From Vulcaniibacterium gelatinicum (GTDB lineage Bacteria > Pseudomonadota > Gammaproteobacteria > Xanthomonadales > Xanthomonadaceae), in the NCBI RefSeq assembly GCF_008033445.1, contig NZ_VNKO01000007.1, positions 62,001 to 126,000 of the forward strand: a stretch of 64,000 nucleotides of DNA, given 5' to 3'. The notes beneath the pieces were generated by a model. That model ran no database searches. It saw nothing but the letters and a program-made list of their open reading frames with translations, and was not told the DNA's origin. The translations under genes were made by a program, and so were the position numbers. Positions 1-10,862 of this stretch are shown piece after piece (position 1 is the first letter of the stretch; every line of letters starts with the position of its first letter).

Positions 1-44
1 CGGCCGGCCGTTCCGCAACGAAGCAGCGTACGTCCCGATCCGCC

Positions 45-908
45 TCAACGCTCGTCGCGCAGGTACTGCAGGAACGGGTCGTTGCGCTCGAGCACGATCA
101 CCGCCTCGCCGTCGGCGAACGCCTTGCGGTAGGCCTCCAGGCTGCGGTGGAACGCGTAGAAGCCCGGATCGCTGCCGTAGGCCTGCGCGTAGATCCGCGC
201 CGCCTGCGCGTCGCCCTCGCCGCGCAGCTTCTGCGCGTCGCGCTCGGCCTCGGCCAGGATCACCGCCCGGTCGCGGTCCGCCTGGGCCCGGATCTGCTGC
301 GCCTGCTCCTCGCCCTCGGCCCGCAGCCGGCTGGCCACCTGCTGGCGCTGCGCGCTCATCCGCCGGTACACGTCACGGATCACCTGGCTGTCGGTGGGCA
401 GGTCTATCTGCTTGATGCGCAGATCCACGATCCGCACCCCCAGCGTCTGCGCACCCTTGTTGATCGCGTCGAGCTGGCTCTTGACGATCTCGGTGCGGTC
501 GCCCGACACCACCTGCGACAGCGTGCGCCCGTTGATCTCGTTGCGCAGCGCGTCCTTGATGATCGGCGCCAGGCGCTCGACCGCGACGTCCTCGTTGCCG
601 CCGGTGGCGCGGTAGAACGCGCGCGCGTCCTCGATCCGGCCGACCGCGAAGAAATCCACGCTGACGTCCTTGCGCTCCGAGGTCAGGTAACGCTCCGGCT
701 CGGCCGGCAGCACCTGCAGGCGGCGGTCGAAGACCCGCGCGCTCTCGATCAACGGCAGCTTGAAGTGCAGCCCCGGCCCGATGTCGGTGCGCGACACCCG
801 GCCCAGGTTGAGCACGATCGCGGTGTGACCCTCGGCGACCACGTACACCGAGCCCAGCAGCGCCAGCAGGGCGACCGCCACGCCCGCCATCCAGATCCGG
901 AACTTCAT
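45..908 (-). CDS. hflC: HflC, SPFH/Band-7 regulator of FtsH
   Basis: This gene encodes the 287-residue partner of HflK. In the known family HflK and HflC form a large periplasm-facing complex around the FtsH protease and modulate its activity. One N-terminal membrane segment (about residues 5-25) is followed by a Band-7/SPFH domain and an Ala/Glu/Arg-rich coiled coil (about 185-245). The start ATG overlaps the hflK stop by 4 bases (ATGA), which indicates translational coupling. The gene is the last of the hflX-hflK-hflC run. Bases 1-44 beyond it hold nothing I can call. Identity is firm from domain layout and synteny. Confidence 0.95.
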   Translation of the reverse strand: MKFRIWMAGVAVALLALLGSVYVVAEGHTAIVLNLGRVSRTDIGPGLHFKLPLIESARVFDRRLQVLPAEPERYLTSERKDVSVDFFAVGRIEDARAFYRATGGNEDVAVERLAPIIKDALRNEINGRTLSQVVSGDRTEIVKSQLDAINKGAQTLGVRIVDLRIKQIDLPTDSQVIRDVYRRMSAQRQQVASRLRAEGEEQAQQIRAQADRDRAVILAEAERDAQKLRGEGDAQAARIYAQAYGSDPGFYAFHRSLEAYRKAFADGEAVIVLERNDPFLQYLRDER

Positions 909-1987
909 CGGCTTGCCTCCCCGCCGTCACGCGGATTGCGGCCCGGGCGACGCTCGCCCTCGCCCGCGCCCACCGTCGGCGCGACCAGTTCGGCCGGCAC
1001 CAGCGGCGGCTGCGGCGCCGCGGCCGAGCCGCCGGCCTCGCGCATCGGCACGTAGATCAACTGGCGGCCGTCGCCGCCGACCACCTTGCGGTTCTCCGCC
1101 AGCACCTGCTGCACCGTCTCCAGCCACAGGCGCTTGCGCGTGACCTCCGGCGCGAGGCGGTACTGGTCCACCAGCAGGCTGAAGCGCTGCGCGTCGCCGC
1201 TGGCGCGCGCGATCGCCGCGGTCTTGTAGCCGTCGGCGACGGTGCGCACCCGCGCCGCCTCGCCGCGCGCCTCGGGCACCACCTTGGCCGCGTAGGCGCG
1301 CGCCTCGCTGATCAGGCGGTCCTTGTCCTGCTGCGCGCTGTTGACGTCGTCGAAGGCCGGCTTGACCTCCTCCGGCGGACGGGCATTGGGCAGGTTGAGC
1401 TCGGTCACCACCAGGCCGGTGCGGTAGGCCTCGAGCGATTTCTGCAGGTTGGTGCGCGCCGCCACCGCCAGCGCGTTGCGCGCGCCGAGCACGGTGTCCA
1501 GGCTGGAGCGGCCGACCTGCTCGCGCACGGTGCTGAGCGCGGCCTGGCGCAGCACCTCGTCGGCGTCGCGGGTGCCGAACAGGTAGCGCTGCGGATCGGC
1601 GACCCGGTACTGCACGTTGATCTCGACCTGGACGATGTTCTCGTCCGCGGTCAGCACCGGCACGTTGTCGCTGAAGGTCTTGATCTGGGTGGCGTTGACC
1701 TTGATCACGCGCTCGATCGGCCAGGGCAGCTTGAAGTTCGGGCCGGGCTGCATCACCCGCGCGAACTGGCCGAAGCGCAGCACCACGCCGCGCTGCTGCT
1801 CGGCGACCAGCACGAAGGTGTCGAACACCAGCCACAGGCCGAGGATCAGCGCGACCCAGCGGCCGGCGCCGCCGCCGCCGGCGAAGTTGCGGAGATTGTC
1901 CAGCAGGCGGCCGATCCCGCCGCCCGAGGGTGTCCAGGGTTTGCGGCCGCCCCGGTTGGGCGAACCGCCAGGAGTGTTCCAGGCCAT
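905..1987 (-). CDS. hflK: HflK, SPFH/Band-7 regulator of FtsH
   Basis: The 360-residue product starts with a Gly/Pro-rich cytoplasmic tail, has one membrane segment (about 44-64, ending in LVAEQQRGVVLRFG, the typical HflK entry into the SPFH domain), then a Band-7 domain and an alanine-rich coiled coil. HflK pairs with HflC to enclose membrane FtsH. It lies 50 bases downstream of hflX and overlaps hflC by 4 bases, so the three are probably co-transcribed. The Pro/Ala-rich C-terminal tail after about residue 320 is variable in the family. Confidence 0.95.
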   Translation of the reverse strand: MAWNTPGGSPNRGGRKPWTPSGGGIGRLLDNLRNFAGGGGAGRWVALILGLWLVFDTFVLVAEQQRGVVLRFGQFARVMQPGPNFKLPWPIERVIKVNATQIKTFSDNVPVLTADENIVQVEINVQYRVADPQRYLFGTRDADEVLRQAALSTVREQVGRSSLDTVLGARNALAVAARTNLQKSLEAYRTGLVVTELNLPNARPPEEVKPAFDDVNSAQQDKDRLISEARAYAAKVVPEARGEAARVRTVADGYKTAAIARASGDAQRFSLLVDQYRLAPEVTRKRLWLETVQQVLAENRKVVGGDGRQLIYVPMREAGGSAAAPQPPLVPAELVAPTVGAGEGERRPGRNPRDGGEASR

Positions 1988-2037
1988 GCCTGCTCCGTAG
2001 CAAGGGGGAGCGCGCGTGCCGCGCGCGTCGGGGGATT

Positions 2038-3345
2038 CTAGCCGGTCGCCGCCTGGTTCTGCGCCGCGGGCAGCAGCGCCCGCAGCGGCGCGCCGTGGGC
2101 CTGCGCGGCCAGGCGCACCGCATCGGCCTCGGCGATGTCGAGGTGCAGGATCCAGCCGTCGGCGTCGTGGCGCTCGCCGCGCACCGCATCGAGCCGGTAC
2201 AGATGCGCGCGCAGGCGCCCGGCGTCGGGCGGCAGCGCGAGCTCGGCGCGGATCCGGCGCAGCCCCAGGCGCGCGCCCAGCGCCTCGCGCAGTTGCGCCA
2301 GGCCGAGCCGGTCGCGGGCCGAGATCCAGACCCGCTCGCGGCCGTTGCCTGGCACGTCGTGGCGCGGCGTCGCGGCGTCGAGCCGGTCGATCTTGTTGTA
2401 CACCAGCAGCTGCGGCAGCTCGCCCGCGCCGATTTCGGCCAGCACCGCGTCCACCTGCGCGATGCGCTCGTCGCGGTGCGGATCGGCCGCGTCCACCACG
2501 TGCAGCAGCAGGTCGGCCTCGCGCGCCTCGGAGAGGGTGGAGCGGAACGCGGCCACCAGCTCGTGCGGCAGGTCGCGCACGAACCCGACGGTGTCGGCGA
2601 GCACGATCTGGCCGCCCGGCAGCGCGACCCGGCGCACGGTGGGGTCCAGGGTGGCGAACAGCTGGTCGGCGGCGTAGGCGTCGGCACCGGTCAGCGCATT
2701 GAACAGCGTGGACTTGCCGGCGTTGGTGTAGCCGACCAGGGCCACGCGCGGCAGTTCGCTGCGCACCCGCGCACGGCGCATCTGGGTGCGCTGCACCTCC
2801 ACCTTCTCCAGCCGCTTCTGCAACTGCTCGACCCGCTTCTGCAGCAGCCGGCGGTCGGTCTCGAGCTGGGTCTCGCCGGGGCCGCGCAGGCCGATCGCGC
2901 CGCCGCGCTGGCGCTCCAGGTGGGTCCAGCCGCGCACCAGGCGCGTGGCCATGTGCCGGAGCTGGGCCAGCTCGACCTGCAGCTTGCCTTCGTGCGAATG
3001 CGCGCGCAGGGCGAAGATGTCCAGGATCAGGCCGGTGCGGTCCACCACCCGGCGCTGCAGCGCCTTCTCCAGGTTGCGTTCCTGCACCGGGGTCAGGGCA
3101 TGGTTGACCAGCACCAGGTCGGCGCCGCTGGCCTCGCAGGCGGCCTTGATCTCCTCGAGCTTGCCGCTGCCGATCAGGGTGGCCGGATTGGGGCGGTCGA
3201 TGCGCGCGGTGACCAGCGCGGCGACGGTGGCGCCGGCGGAACGGGCGAGATCGGCGAACTCCTCGACCAGGTCCTGCTCCGGCGGACCGCCGGCATGGGG
3301 CTGGATCAGCAGCGCGTACTCGCCCTTGCGGGAGCGTTCGAACAT
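2038..3345 (-). CDS. hflX: GTPase HflX
   Basis: HflX is a ribosome-associated GTPase that in other bacteria splits stalled or heat-damaged ribosomes. The 435-residue protein has the N-terminal HflX domain, a helical linker containing GLRGPGETQLETDRR (about 152-166), and a G domain with P-loop GYTNAGKST (205-213), G3 motif DTVGF (251-255) and NKID (317-320). Length fits the family. Its placement between hfq and hflKC is the classic gammaproteobacterial order. A small hairpin and a perfect inverted repeat separate it from hfq. Confidence 0.96.
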   Translation of the reverse strand: MFERSRKGEYALLIQPHAGGPPEQDLVEEFADLARSAGATVAALVTARIDRPNPATLIGSGKLEEIKAACEASGADLVLVNHALTPVQERNLEKALQRRVVDRTGLILDIFALRAHSHEGKLQVELAQLRHMATRLVRGWTHLERQRGGAIGLRGPGETQLETDRRLLQKRVEQLQKRLEKVEVQRTQMRRARVRSELPRVALVGYTNAGKSTLFNALTGADAYAADQLFATLDPTVRRVALPGGQIVLADTVGFVRDLPHELVAAFRSTLSEAREADLLLHVVDAADPHRDERIAQVDAVLAEIGAGELPQLLVYNKIDRLDAATPRHDVPGNGRERVWISARDRLGLAQLREALGARLGLRRIRAELALPPDAGRLRAHLYRLDAVRGERHDADGWILHLDIAEADAVRLAAQAHGAPLRALLPAAQNQAATG

Positions 3346-3360
3346 GCGGGGACTTCTACT

Positions 3361-3384
3361 CCTTCTCCCGCGGGCGGGGGAAGG
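3361..3384. repeat. Short C-rich/G-rich hairpin between hfq and hflX
   Basis: Two 10-base arms (3361-3370 and 3375-3384) form a hairpin with one non-Watson-Crick position. It resembles the CCCTCTCCC..GGGAGAGGG hairpins seen inside gspB in this same window (53071-53094 and 53208-53231). It has no T tract, so it is more likely a copy of a dispersed small repeat than a terminator. Confidence 0.5.
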
Positions 3385-3420
3385 ATGGAATGGGGGCGCG
3401 GCGGCCCGAGGAAAAGGGGG

Positions 3421-3506
3421 GAAAAGGGGTCAGAGTCATTTTTCGCAGCGGGAAGGCCAAGCTCACTCATCGCTTCGCGCGCGAAAAATGACTCTGACCC
3501 CTTTTC
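3421..3506. repeat. Perfect 26-bp inverted repeat (REP/MITE-like)
   Basis: The arms at 3421-3446 and 3481-3506 are exact reverse complements around a 34-base spacer. The core GGGTCAGAGTCATTTTTC resembles repeats that I recall accompanying REP-associated tyrosine transposases in gammaproteobacteria, but that link is from memory and no transposase lies in the window. It sits 13 bases downstream of the hfq stop and 75 bases upstream of hflX. A hairpin in the hfq-hflX transcript could affect 3' stability or the relative level of the two messages. Confidence 0.85.
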
Positions 3507-3519
3507 CTGCCTTTTCCTG

Positions 3520-3813
3520 TCAGTCCGGATCGTCGCCGCCTTCGTCCGGGGCCTCGCCGCCGGAGGCATCGGCCGCCGGCTGCACGTAGCCGCCGCCCGG
3601 CCCCACCCGCACGTTGCGCGCCGGGACCACGGTCGAGATCGCGTGCTTGTACACCATCTGGCTGACGGTATTGCGCAGCAGGACCACGAACTGGTCGAAG
3701 GACTCGATCGTGCCCTGCAGCTTGATGCCGTTGACCAGGTAGATCGAGACCGGCACCCGTTCGCGGCGCAGCGCGTTCAGGAAAGGATCCTGCAAGGACT
3801 GTCCCTTGGACAT
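3520..3813 (-). CDS. hfq: RNA chaperone Hfq
   Basis: Hfq is the hexameric Sm-like RNA chaperone that pairs small RNAs with messenger RNAs. The 97-residue protein begins [20 protein letters not shown] and carries Sm1 ([10 protein letters not shown], 39-48) and Sm2 ([10 protein letters not shown], 55-64). The C-terminal tail (about 73-97) is short, glycine-rich and acidic (ends EGGDDPD). The ATG at 3811-3813 is chosen because it gives the conserved family N-terminus; the same frame stays open for hundreds of codons upstream over miaA on the same strand. It lies between miaA and hflX, the usual position. Confidence 0.98.
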   Translation of the reverse strand: MSKGQSLQDPFLNALRRERVPVSIYLVNGIKLQGTIESFDQFVVLLRNTVSQMVYKHAISTVVPARNVRVGPGGGYVQPAADASGGEAPDEGGDDPD

Positions 3814-3947
3814 GTGGTTTCCCCAGCTTGGTTCTTGTTGTGGCGGCACGCGCCGCGTCGCCCGACCCGATGCGCTCCCCCGGCGGCGACCGGCCGATGG
3901 TACACAACCCGGCCGGCGCGGGGTGGGAACCGGGTCGCGGGGCGCGC

Positions 3948-4949
3948 TCAAGCCCCGGCGCTGCGGGGAAGGAACCGGGCCAGCGCGCGCTCCAGCTCCG
4001 CCCGCTGCGCCTGCGGGTCGAACCAGCGCGCGTCGAGCTCGCCGCGCAGCCAGGTGAGCTGGCGCTTGGCGAGCTGGCGGGTGGCGAAGATCGCGCGCTC
4101 GCGGAAGGCGGCGAACGCCGCCTCGCGTTCCGGCGCCGGCAGGGCGGGCGCGGCCTCGAGCCGGTCCAGGTACTCCCACGCCTGGCGGTAGCCGACCGCG
4201 CGCAGCGCCGGCAGATCCAGCGGCGTCGGGTGCGTGGCCAGCGCCGGCAGCGCGCGCAGGCGCCGCACCTCGTCGAGGAAGCCGGCCTCGAGCATCGCGT
4301 CGAAACGGCGCGCGATGCGCGCGTGCAGCACGGACCGCTCGCGCGGCGCCAGCACCAGCTTCAGCACCCGCACCGGCAGCCGCGACGCGCCGTGTCCGCG
4401 CTGCCAGGCGCTGATCGGCCGGCCGCTGGCGCGGAACACCTCCAGCGCGCGCTGGATGCGCTGCGGATCGGTGGGATGGATGCGCGCGGCGGCCTCCGGA
4501 TCCACCCGCGCCAGCTCGGCGTGCAGCGCCGGCCAGCCGCGCGCGGCGGCCTCGGCGGCGATCTGCGCGCGCAGCGCGGGGTCGGCCTCCGGCATTGGCG
4601 CCAGGCCATGCAGCAGCGCGTGGAAATACAGCCCGGTGCCGCCGGCCAGGATCGGCACCCGCCCGCGCGCGAGGATGTCCGCGATCGCGCGCCGCGCGTC
4701 GGCGGCGAACTCGGCCGCGGAATAGGTCTGCCACGGTTCGCGCAGGTCGAGCAGATGGTGCGGTACGCGCGCGCGCTCGGCCGCGTCGGGCTTGGCCGCG
4801 CCGATGTCCAGGCCGCGGTACACCAGCGCCGAATCCACGCTCACGATCTCGCCGCCGAGCCGCCCGGCCCATTCCAGTGCGAGCGCGGTCTTGCCCGACG
4901 CGGTCGGGCCCATCAGGGCGATGGCGGGGGGACGCGCGTCGGCGGTCAA
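3948..4949 (-). CDS. miaA: tRNA dimethylallyltransferase MiaA
   Basis: MiaA transfers a dimethylallyl group to N6 of A37 in tRNAs reading U-starting codons. The 333-residue protein has the P-loop GPTASGKT (14-21), the substrate motif [16 protein letters not shown], and the conserved [17 protein letters not shown] region. The best start is a TTG at 4947-4949 that overlaps the TGA of putP (TTGA). The next in-frame ATG would begin only one residue before the P-loop and is less likely. hfq lies 134 bases downstream, as in other gammaproteobacteria. Confidence 0.96.
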   Translation of the reverse strand: MTADARPPAIALMGPTASGKTALALEWAGRLGGEIVSVDSALVYRGLDIGAAKPDAAERARVPHHLLDLREPWQTYSAAEFAADARRAIADILARGRVPILAGGTGLYFHALLHGLAPMPEADPALRAQIAAEAAARGWPALHAELARVDPEAAARIHPTDPQRIQRALEVFRASGRPISAWQRGHGASRLPVRVLKLVLAPRERSVLHARIARRFDAMLEAGFLDEVRRLRALPALATHPTPLDLPALRAVGYRQAWEYLDRLEAAPALPAPEREAAFAAFRERAIFATRQLAKRQLTWLRGELDARWFDPQAQRAELERALARFLPRSAGA

Positions 4950-6439
4950 TACCCGTTTTCCTGCAAGGCCGCATGCACCTGCTGGTGGGTGGCCTGGACG
5001 TCGTCATCCGGCACCCGGTCGAGCAGGCTCACGACCACGATCGCCACCGACGCGGCCAGGAAGCCCGGCACCATCTCGTACAGTGCGCTGCCGGTCTGCT
5101 TCCACAGGATCACGGTCAGCGCGCCGACGACCATGCCGGCAAGCGCGCCGTTGCGGGTCATCCGCTGCCAGTACAGCGAGAACAGCACCACCGGCCCGAA
5201 CGCGGCGCCGAAGCCCGCCCAGGCATAGGCCACCAGGCCCAGCACCCGGCTCTCCGGATCGCGCGCGATCCAGATCGCCGCCAGCGCCACCAGCAGCACC
5301 ATCGCCCGCCCGAACCAGACCAGCTCGCGCTGCCCTGCGTGCGGGCGCACGAAGCCCTTGTAGAAGTCCTCGGTCAGCGCGCTCGAGCACACCAGCAGCT
5401 GGCACGAGAGCGTGCTCATGATCGCGGCCAGGATCGCCGACAGCAGCACGCCGGCCACCCACGGGTTGAACAGCAGCGTGGACAGGGCGATGAACACCCG
5501 CTCGGGGTTCTCGCGCACCATCCCGCCCTGCTCCGGATGCGCGGCGAAGTAGGCGATGCCGAAGAAGCCCACCGCCATCGCCCCGAACAGGCACAGGACC
5601 ATCCAGGTCATGCCGATCCGGCGCGCCTTCGGGATCGTCGCCAGCGAATCGGCGGCCATGAACCGCGCCAGGATGTGCGGCTGGCCCATGTAGCCCAGCC
5701 CCCAGGCCAGCAGCGAGACGATGCCGACCAGGCCCAGTGCGCCGCCCTTGAACCAGTCCAGCCGCGTCGGATCCACCTGCTCCACCAGCGCCAGGCTCGG
5801 CCCGATGCCGCCGTTGCTCAGCACCACCACGATCGGGGTGAGCAGCAGGGCGAAGATCATCAGCGAGGCCTGCACCGTGTCGGTCCAGCTCACCGCGAGG
5901 AAACCGCCGATGAAGGTGTACAGGATCGTCACCGCCGCGCCGTACCACAGCGCCTGCGCGTAGGGCACGCCGAACACGCTCTCGAACAGGCGCGCGCCGG
6001 CGACGATGCCGCTGGCGCAGTACACCGCGAAGAACACCAGGATCACCAGCGCCGAGAGCACCCGCAGCAGCCTGTCGCGGTCGGCGAAACGGTGGGTGAA
6101 GTAGTCCGGCAGGGTCAGCGCGTTGCGGGTGCGCTCGGTGTAGATCCGCAGCGGGCCGGCGACGAAGCGCCAGTTGAACCAGGCGCCGACGACCAGCCCC
6201 AGCGCGATCCAGGCCTCCGACACCCCGCCCAGGTACAGCGCGCCGGGCAGGCCCATCAGCAGCCAGCCGCTCATGTCCGAGGCGCCGGCCGACATCGCGG
6301 TGACGAAGCCGCCCAGCGAGCGGCCGCCGAGGATGTAGTCGTCGAAGCTGCGGGTGGCGCGCCAGGCGGCAAAGCCGATGGCGACCATCAGGAACAGGTA
6401 GATGGCGAAGGTGACGATCAGCGGCGTGCTGGCGGTCAT
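4946..6439 (-). CDS. putP: Sodium/proline symporter PutP
   Basis: This 497-residue inner-membrane protein of the solute:sodium symporter family takes up proline with Na+. About 13 hydrophobic segments are visible. Recognisable family stretches include [22 protein letters not shown] in helix 2, [17 protein letters not shown]-type sequence near mid-protein, and the conserved [11 protein letters not shown]. Its stop overlaps the TTG start of miaA, so translation may be coupled even though the functions differ. Other SSS-family substrates are possible, but the similarity pattern is that of PutP. Confidence 0.9.
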   Translation of the reverse strand: MTASTPLIVTFAIYLFLMVAIGFAAWRATRSFDDYILGGRSLGGFVTAMSAGASDMSGWLLMGLPGALYLGGVSEAWIALGLVVGAWFNWRFVAGPLRIYTERTRNALTLPDYFTHRFADRDRLLRVLSALVILVFFAVYCASGIVAGARLFESVFGVPYAQALWYGAAVTILYTFIGGFLAVSWTDTVQASLMIFALLLTPIVVVLSNGGIGPSLALVEQVDPTRLDWFKGGALGLVGIVSLLAWGLGYMGQPHILARFMAADSLATIPKARRIGMTWMVLCLFGAMAVGFFGIAYFAAHPEQGGMVRENPERVFIALSTLLFNPWVAGVLLSAILAAIMSTLSCQLLVCSSALTEDFYKGFVRPHAGQRELVWFGRAMVLLVALAAIWIARDPESRVLGLVAYAWAGFGAAFGPVVLFSLYWQRMTRNGALAGMVVGALTVILWKQTGSALYEMVPGFLAASVAIVVVSLLDRVPDDDVQATHQQVHAALQENGY

Positions 6440-6515
6440 GCGGCGCGTTCCCCCTCCGGATCCGCGGACCGGACCCTCGAGCGCCGAAGCTTACCCGCCC
6501 GCGTCCGGCCGCGCT

Positions 6516-6561
6516 TGTGCACAAGGATTGTGGACAAGCGTCGGGACGAGGCTGTGGACAA
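6516..6561. promoter_or_regulatory. Cluster of three DnaA-box-like 9-mers
   Basis: Three TGTGSACAA 9-mers lie in one orientation at 6516-6524, 6529-6537 and 6553-6561. The last two are the reverse complement of TTGTCCACA, a high-GC form of the DnaA box; the first has one further difference. They occupy the putP-folP intergenic gap (6440-6635), which holds no gene I can support. Their role is unknown: DnaA titration, transcriptional control by DnaA, or chance. Confidence 0.4.
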
Positions 6562-6635
6562 GTGGTTCCACGGCCGGCGCCGCAAGGCCCGCGGCCAGGT
6601 TGGCGAAATTTTGTCCAGCGGCCGCCGGACGGCGC

Positions 6636-7535
6636 TCAGTCCTCGTCCGGCCAGCGGATTGCCGGCGCGGCCGCCCTGGCCCGCGGCGCCGGCACCGCCG
6701 CGACCGCGTTCCAGACCTTGAGCGCATCCACCGTGGCGGCCACGTCGTGCACGCGCAGCAGGCGCGCGCCGCGCTGGGCGGCGATCAGGTGCGCGGCCAC
6801 CGAGCCGTGCACGCGCGCGTGCGCGTCCTCGCGCCCGGTCAGCTCGCCGATGCTGCGCTTGCGCGACAGGCCGGCCAGCACCGGCACGCCCAGGTCGGCC
6901 AGGCGCTCGAGCTGGGCGAGCAGGACCAGGTTGTGTTCGAGGGTCTTGCCGAAGCCGAAGCCCGGGTCCACCACGATCCGCTTCTTCGGGATCCCGGCCA
7001 TCTCCGCGGCGAACACCCGCTCGGCGAGGAAGTTGCGCACCTCGCCCACCACGTCGTCGTAGCGCGGCGCGTCCTGCATGCTGCGCGGCTCGCCCTGCAT
7101 GTGCATCAGCACCACCGGCACGCCGAGCGCGGCCGCGGCGTCGAGCGCGCTCTCGCGGCGCAGCGCGTACACATCGTTGATCATGCCGGCGCCGGCCGCC
7201 ACCGCCGCGCGCATCACCTCCGGCTTGGAGGTGTCCACGCTGATCGGCAGCGCGGTGCGCGCGGCCAGCGCCTCGATCACCGGGATCACCCGCCGCAGTT
7301 CCTCCTCGAGCGGCACCGGCTGCGCGCCCGGGCGGGTGGACTCGCCGCCGACGTCGAGCAGGTCGGCGCCCTCCTCCGCCAGGCGCAGGCCGTGCGCGAC
7401 CGCAGCCTCGGTCGTGGCGTGCTCGCCGCCGTCGGAGAACGAATCCGGGGTGACGTTGACGATGCCCATCACCCGCGGGCGGTCGAGCCTGAGGACGCGG
7501 CCCGCGCAATCCAGCGTGGGGACGGTGTCGAACAT
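6636..7535 (-). CDS. folP: Dihydropteroate synthase FolP
   Basis: FolP condenses p-aminobenzoate with 6-hydroxymethyl-dihydropterin pyrophosphate in folate synthesis. The 299-residue TIM-barrel protein shows signature 1 (GIVNVTPDSFSDGG, about 24-37), signature 2 (GADLLDVGGESTRPGA), the VDTSKPEV strand, the DPGFGFGKT loop and the SRKRSIGELTGR pterin-binding region. It starts 3 bases after the ftsH stop, the standard ftsH-folP arrangement. Sulfonamides target this enzyme family. Confidence 0.96.
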   Translation of the reverse strand: MFDTVPTLDCAGRVLRLDRPRVMGIVNVTPDSFSDGGEHATTEAAVAHGLRLAEEGADLLDVGGESTRPGAQPVPLEEELRRVIPVIEALAARTALPISVDTSKPEVMRAAVAAGAGMINDVYALRRESALDAAAALGVPVVLMHMQGEPRSMQDAPRYDDVVGEVRNFLAERVFAAEMAGIPKKRIVVDPGFGFGKTLEHNLVLLAQLERLADLGVPVLAGLSRKRSIGELTGREDAHARVHGSVAAHLIAAQRGARLLRVHDVAATVDALKVWNAVAAVPAPRARAAAPAIRWPDED

Positions 7536-7538
7536 CCC

Positions 7539-9446
<1,908 letters not shown>

Positions 9447-9457
9447 GGGTCCTCGGG

Positions 9458-10090
9458 CTACTTCACCTGCGCAAGCTTGCCCTGGGCCAGGGCGTACACC
9501 TCCGGCGAGCGCTTGCGCGACGCCGCCGGCTTGCGGATCGCCACTCTGGCATAGCGCCGTCGCAGCTCCCGCAGATATTCGTCGAACCCGACGCCCTGGA
9601 ACAGCTTGATCAGGAACGTCCCGCCGGGGCGGAGGTGGCGGTCGGCGAAGTCCATCGCCAGCTCGGCCAGATGCATCGCCCGCGGCTGGTCCACCGCATC
9701 CACGCCGCTTTTATTGGGGGCCATGTCCGACAGGACAAGGTCCACCGGCTGCCCCCCGAGCACGGCCTCCAGACGGGATAGGACCGCACCGTCCCTGAAA
9801 TCCCCATGAAGGAACTCGACCCCGGCCAGCGGCGGCATCTCCAGGATGTCCAGGGCGATCACCCGGCCGCTGTCGCCCAGCGCCTGCCGCACCCACTGCG
9901 ACCAGCCGCCCGGGGCGGCGCCCAGGTCCACCACCACCATGCCCGGGTGCAGCAGGCGGTCGCGCTCGACCAGCTCCTCGAGCTTGTACGCCGCCCGCGA
10001 GCGCATGCCTTCGGCCTGCGCCTTCTTCACGTACGGGTCGGAGAAGTGCTCCTTGAGCCAGCGGTGGCTGGACTTGCTGCGCGGGGCCAT
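9458..10090 (-). CDS. rlmE: 23S rRNA 2'-O-methyltransferase RlmE (RrmJ/FtsJ)
   Basis: RlmE methylates the 2'-hydroxyl of U2552 in 23S rRNA during late 50S assembly. The 210-residue protein shows [19 protein letters not shown] with the catalytic lysine, SAM loop [26 protein letters not shown] with catalytic aspartate, and [14 protein letters not shown] with the second catalytic lysine. The ATG at 10088-10090 gives a length matching the E. coli enzyme; an in-frame ATG ten codons upstream is possible but adds no conserved residues. It is divergent from yhbY with a 63-base shared upstream region. Confidence 0.96.
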   Translation of the reverse strand: MAPRSKSSHRWLKEHFSDPYVKKAQAEGMRSRAAYKLEELVERDRLLHPGMVVVDLGAAPGGWSQWVRQALGDSGRVIALDILEMPPLAGVEFLHGDFRDGAVLSRLEAVLGGQPVDLVLSDMAPNKSGVDAVDQPRAMHLAELAMDFADRHLRPGGTFLIKLFQGVGFDEYLRELRRRYARVAIRKPAASRKRSPEVYALAQGKLAQVK

Positions 10091-10153
10091 GACGGACGGG
10101 CCGGGGGAGACGGGCATGATACCCTGCGCGCCCCCATCCCCTGCCCCGCCCCC

Positions 10154-10459
10154 ATGCCGATCGCCCTCACCGCCGCCCAGACCCGTTTCCTGCGCGGCCA
10201 GGCCCATGGACTGAAGGCGATGCTCCAGGTGGGCGGCAAGGGCGTCACCGACGCGCTGGTGGCCGAGGTCGGCAACGCCCTGGAGCAGCACGAGCTGATC
10301 AAGGTGAAGGTGGCGGCCGAGGACCGCGAGGCGCGCGAGGCCATGATCGAGGACCTGGCCCGCCGCACCGGCGCCGCCCTGGTGCAGCGGATCGGCCATA
10401 CTGCCGTGCTCTACCGGCCCAGTCGCGAGAAGCGGCAGATCGTGCTGCCGCGGAGCTGA
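10154..10459 (+). CDS. yhbY: YhbY-family ribosome-assembly RNA-binding protein
   Basis: The 101-residue protein is a single CRS1-YhbY (CRM) domain, which binds pre-50S rRNA. The family GxxG-like loop appears in [16 protein letters not shown], followed by [12 protein letters not shown] and the closing [15 protein letters not shown]. Start at 10154 gives the normal N-terminus [20 protein letters not shown]. Divergence from rlmE is a very common arrangement and fits a shared ribosome-biogenesis role. Confidence 0.93.
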   Translation: MPIALTAAQTRFLRGQAHGLKAMLQVGGKGVTDALVAEVGNALEQHELIKVKVAAEDREAREAMIEDLARRTGAALVQRIGHTAVLYRPSREKRQIVLPRS

Positions 10460-10474
10460 ACGGGCCGCGCGCCC

Positions 10475-10855
10475 ATGCAACTCAACCTCGAACGCCCCGA
10501 TTACACCTGGTTCCTGCGCGGCGCCGACGGCGCGCAGGCGCTGGTCAACGACCGGGTGCTGACCCGCAGCTTCTTCCTCGCCCCGGAGACGCTGGTGGAG
10601 GACTGGGCCGTGCACGATGCCCGCGTCCTCACCGCCGCCCTGCTCGAGCCGCTGCTGGCGCTGCAGCCGGAGGTGATCGTGCTCGGCACCGGCGCGGCGC
10701 AGGTCTTCCCCCCGGCCGCCGCGCTCGCCGCCTGCCTGACCCGCGGCGTCGGCGTGGAGGTGATGGGCAACGCCGCCGCGGCGCGCACCTACAGCGTGCT
10801 CGCCGGCGAGGGCCGGCGCGTGGTGGTCGGCTTCATCTTCGCCGCCGCGTCCTGA
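10475..10855 (+). CDS. Mth938-like domain protein (DUF498)
   Basis: The 126-residue protein belongs to the Mth938/NDUFAF3-like fold. Visible family features are the opening [10 protein letters not shown], the strand [14 protein letters not shown] and the closing [20 protein letters not shown]. Eukaryotic relatives assist complex I assembly; the bacterial role is not established. It begins 15 bases after yhbY and probably shares its transcript. Its stop lies 7 bases from the convergent M23 gene. Confidence 0.85.
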   Translation: MQLNLERPDYTWFLRGADGAQALVNDRVLTRSFFLAPETLVEDWAVHDARVLTAALLEPLLALQPEVIVLGTGAAQVFPPAAALAACLTRGVGVEVMGNAAAARTYSVLAGEGRRVVVGFIFAAAS

Positions 10856-10862
10856 GGCGGCC

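Noticed and set aside
147-1055. Long open frames opposite hflC/hflK, and similar long antisense frames across most genes
   Set aside because: High GC content leaves frames open on the opposite strand; the translations are Arg/Ala/Pro/His-rich, lack domains and mirror well-supported genes.
3814-5007. A single large protein joining hfq to an upstream frame over miaA
   Set aside because: The upstream part is an out-of-frame shadow of miaA on the same strand; the real Hfq start is the ATG at 3811-3813.
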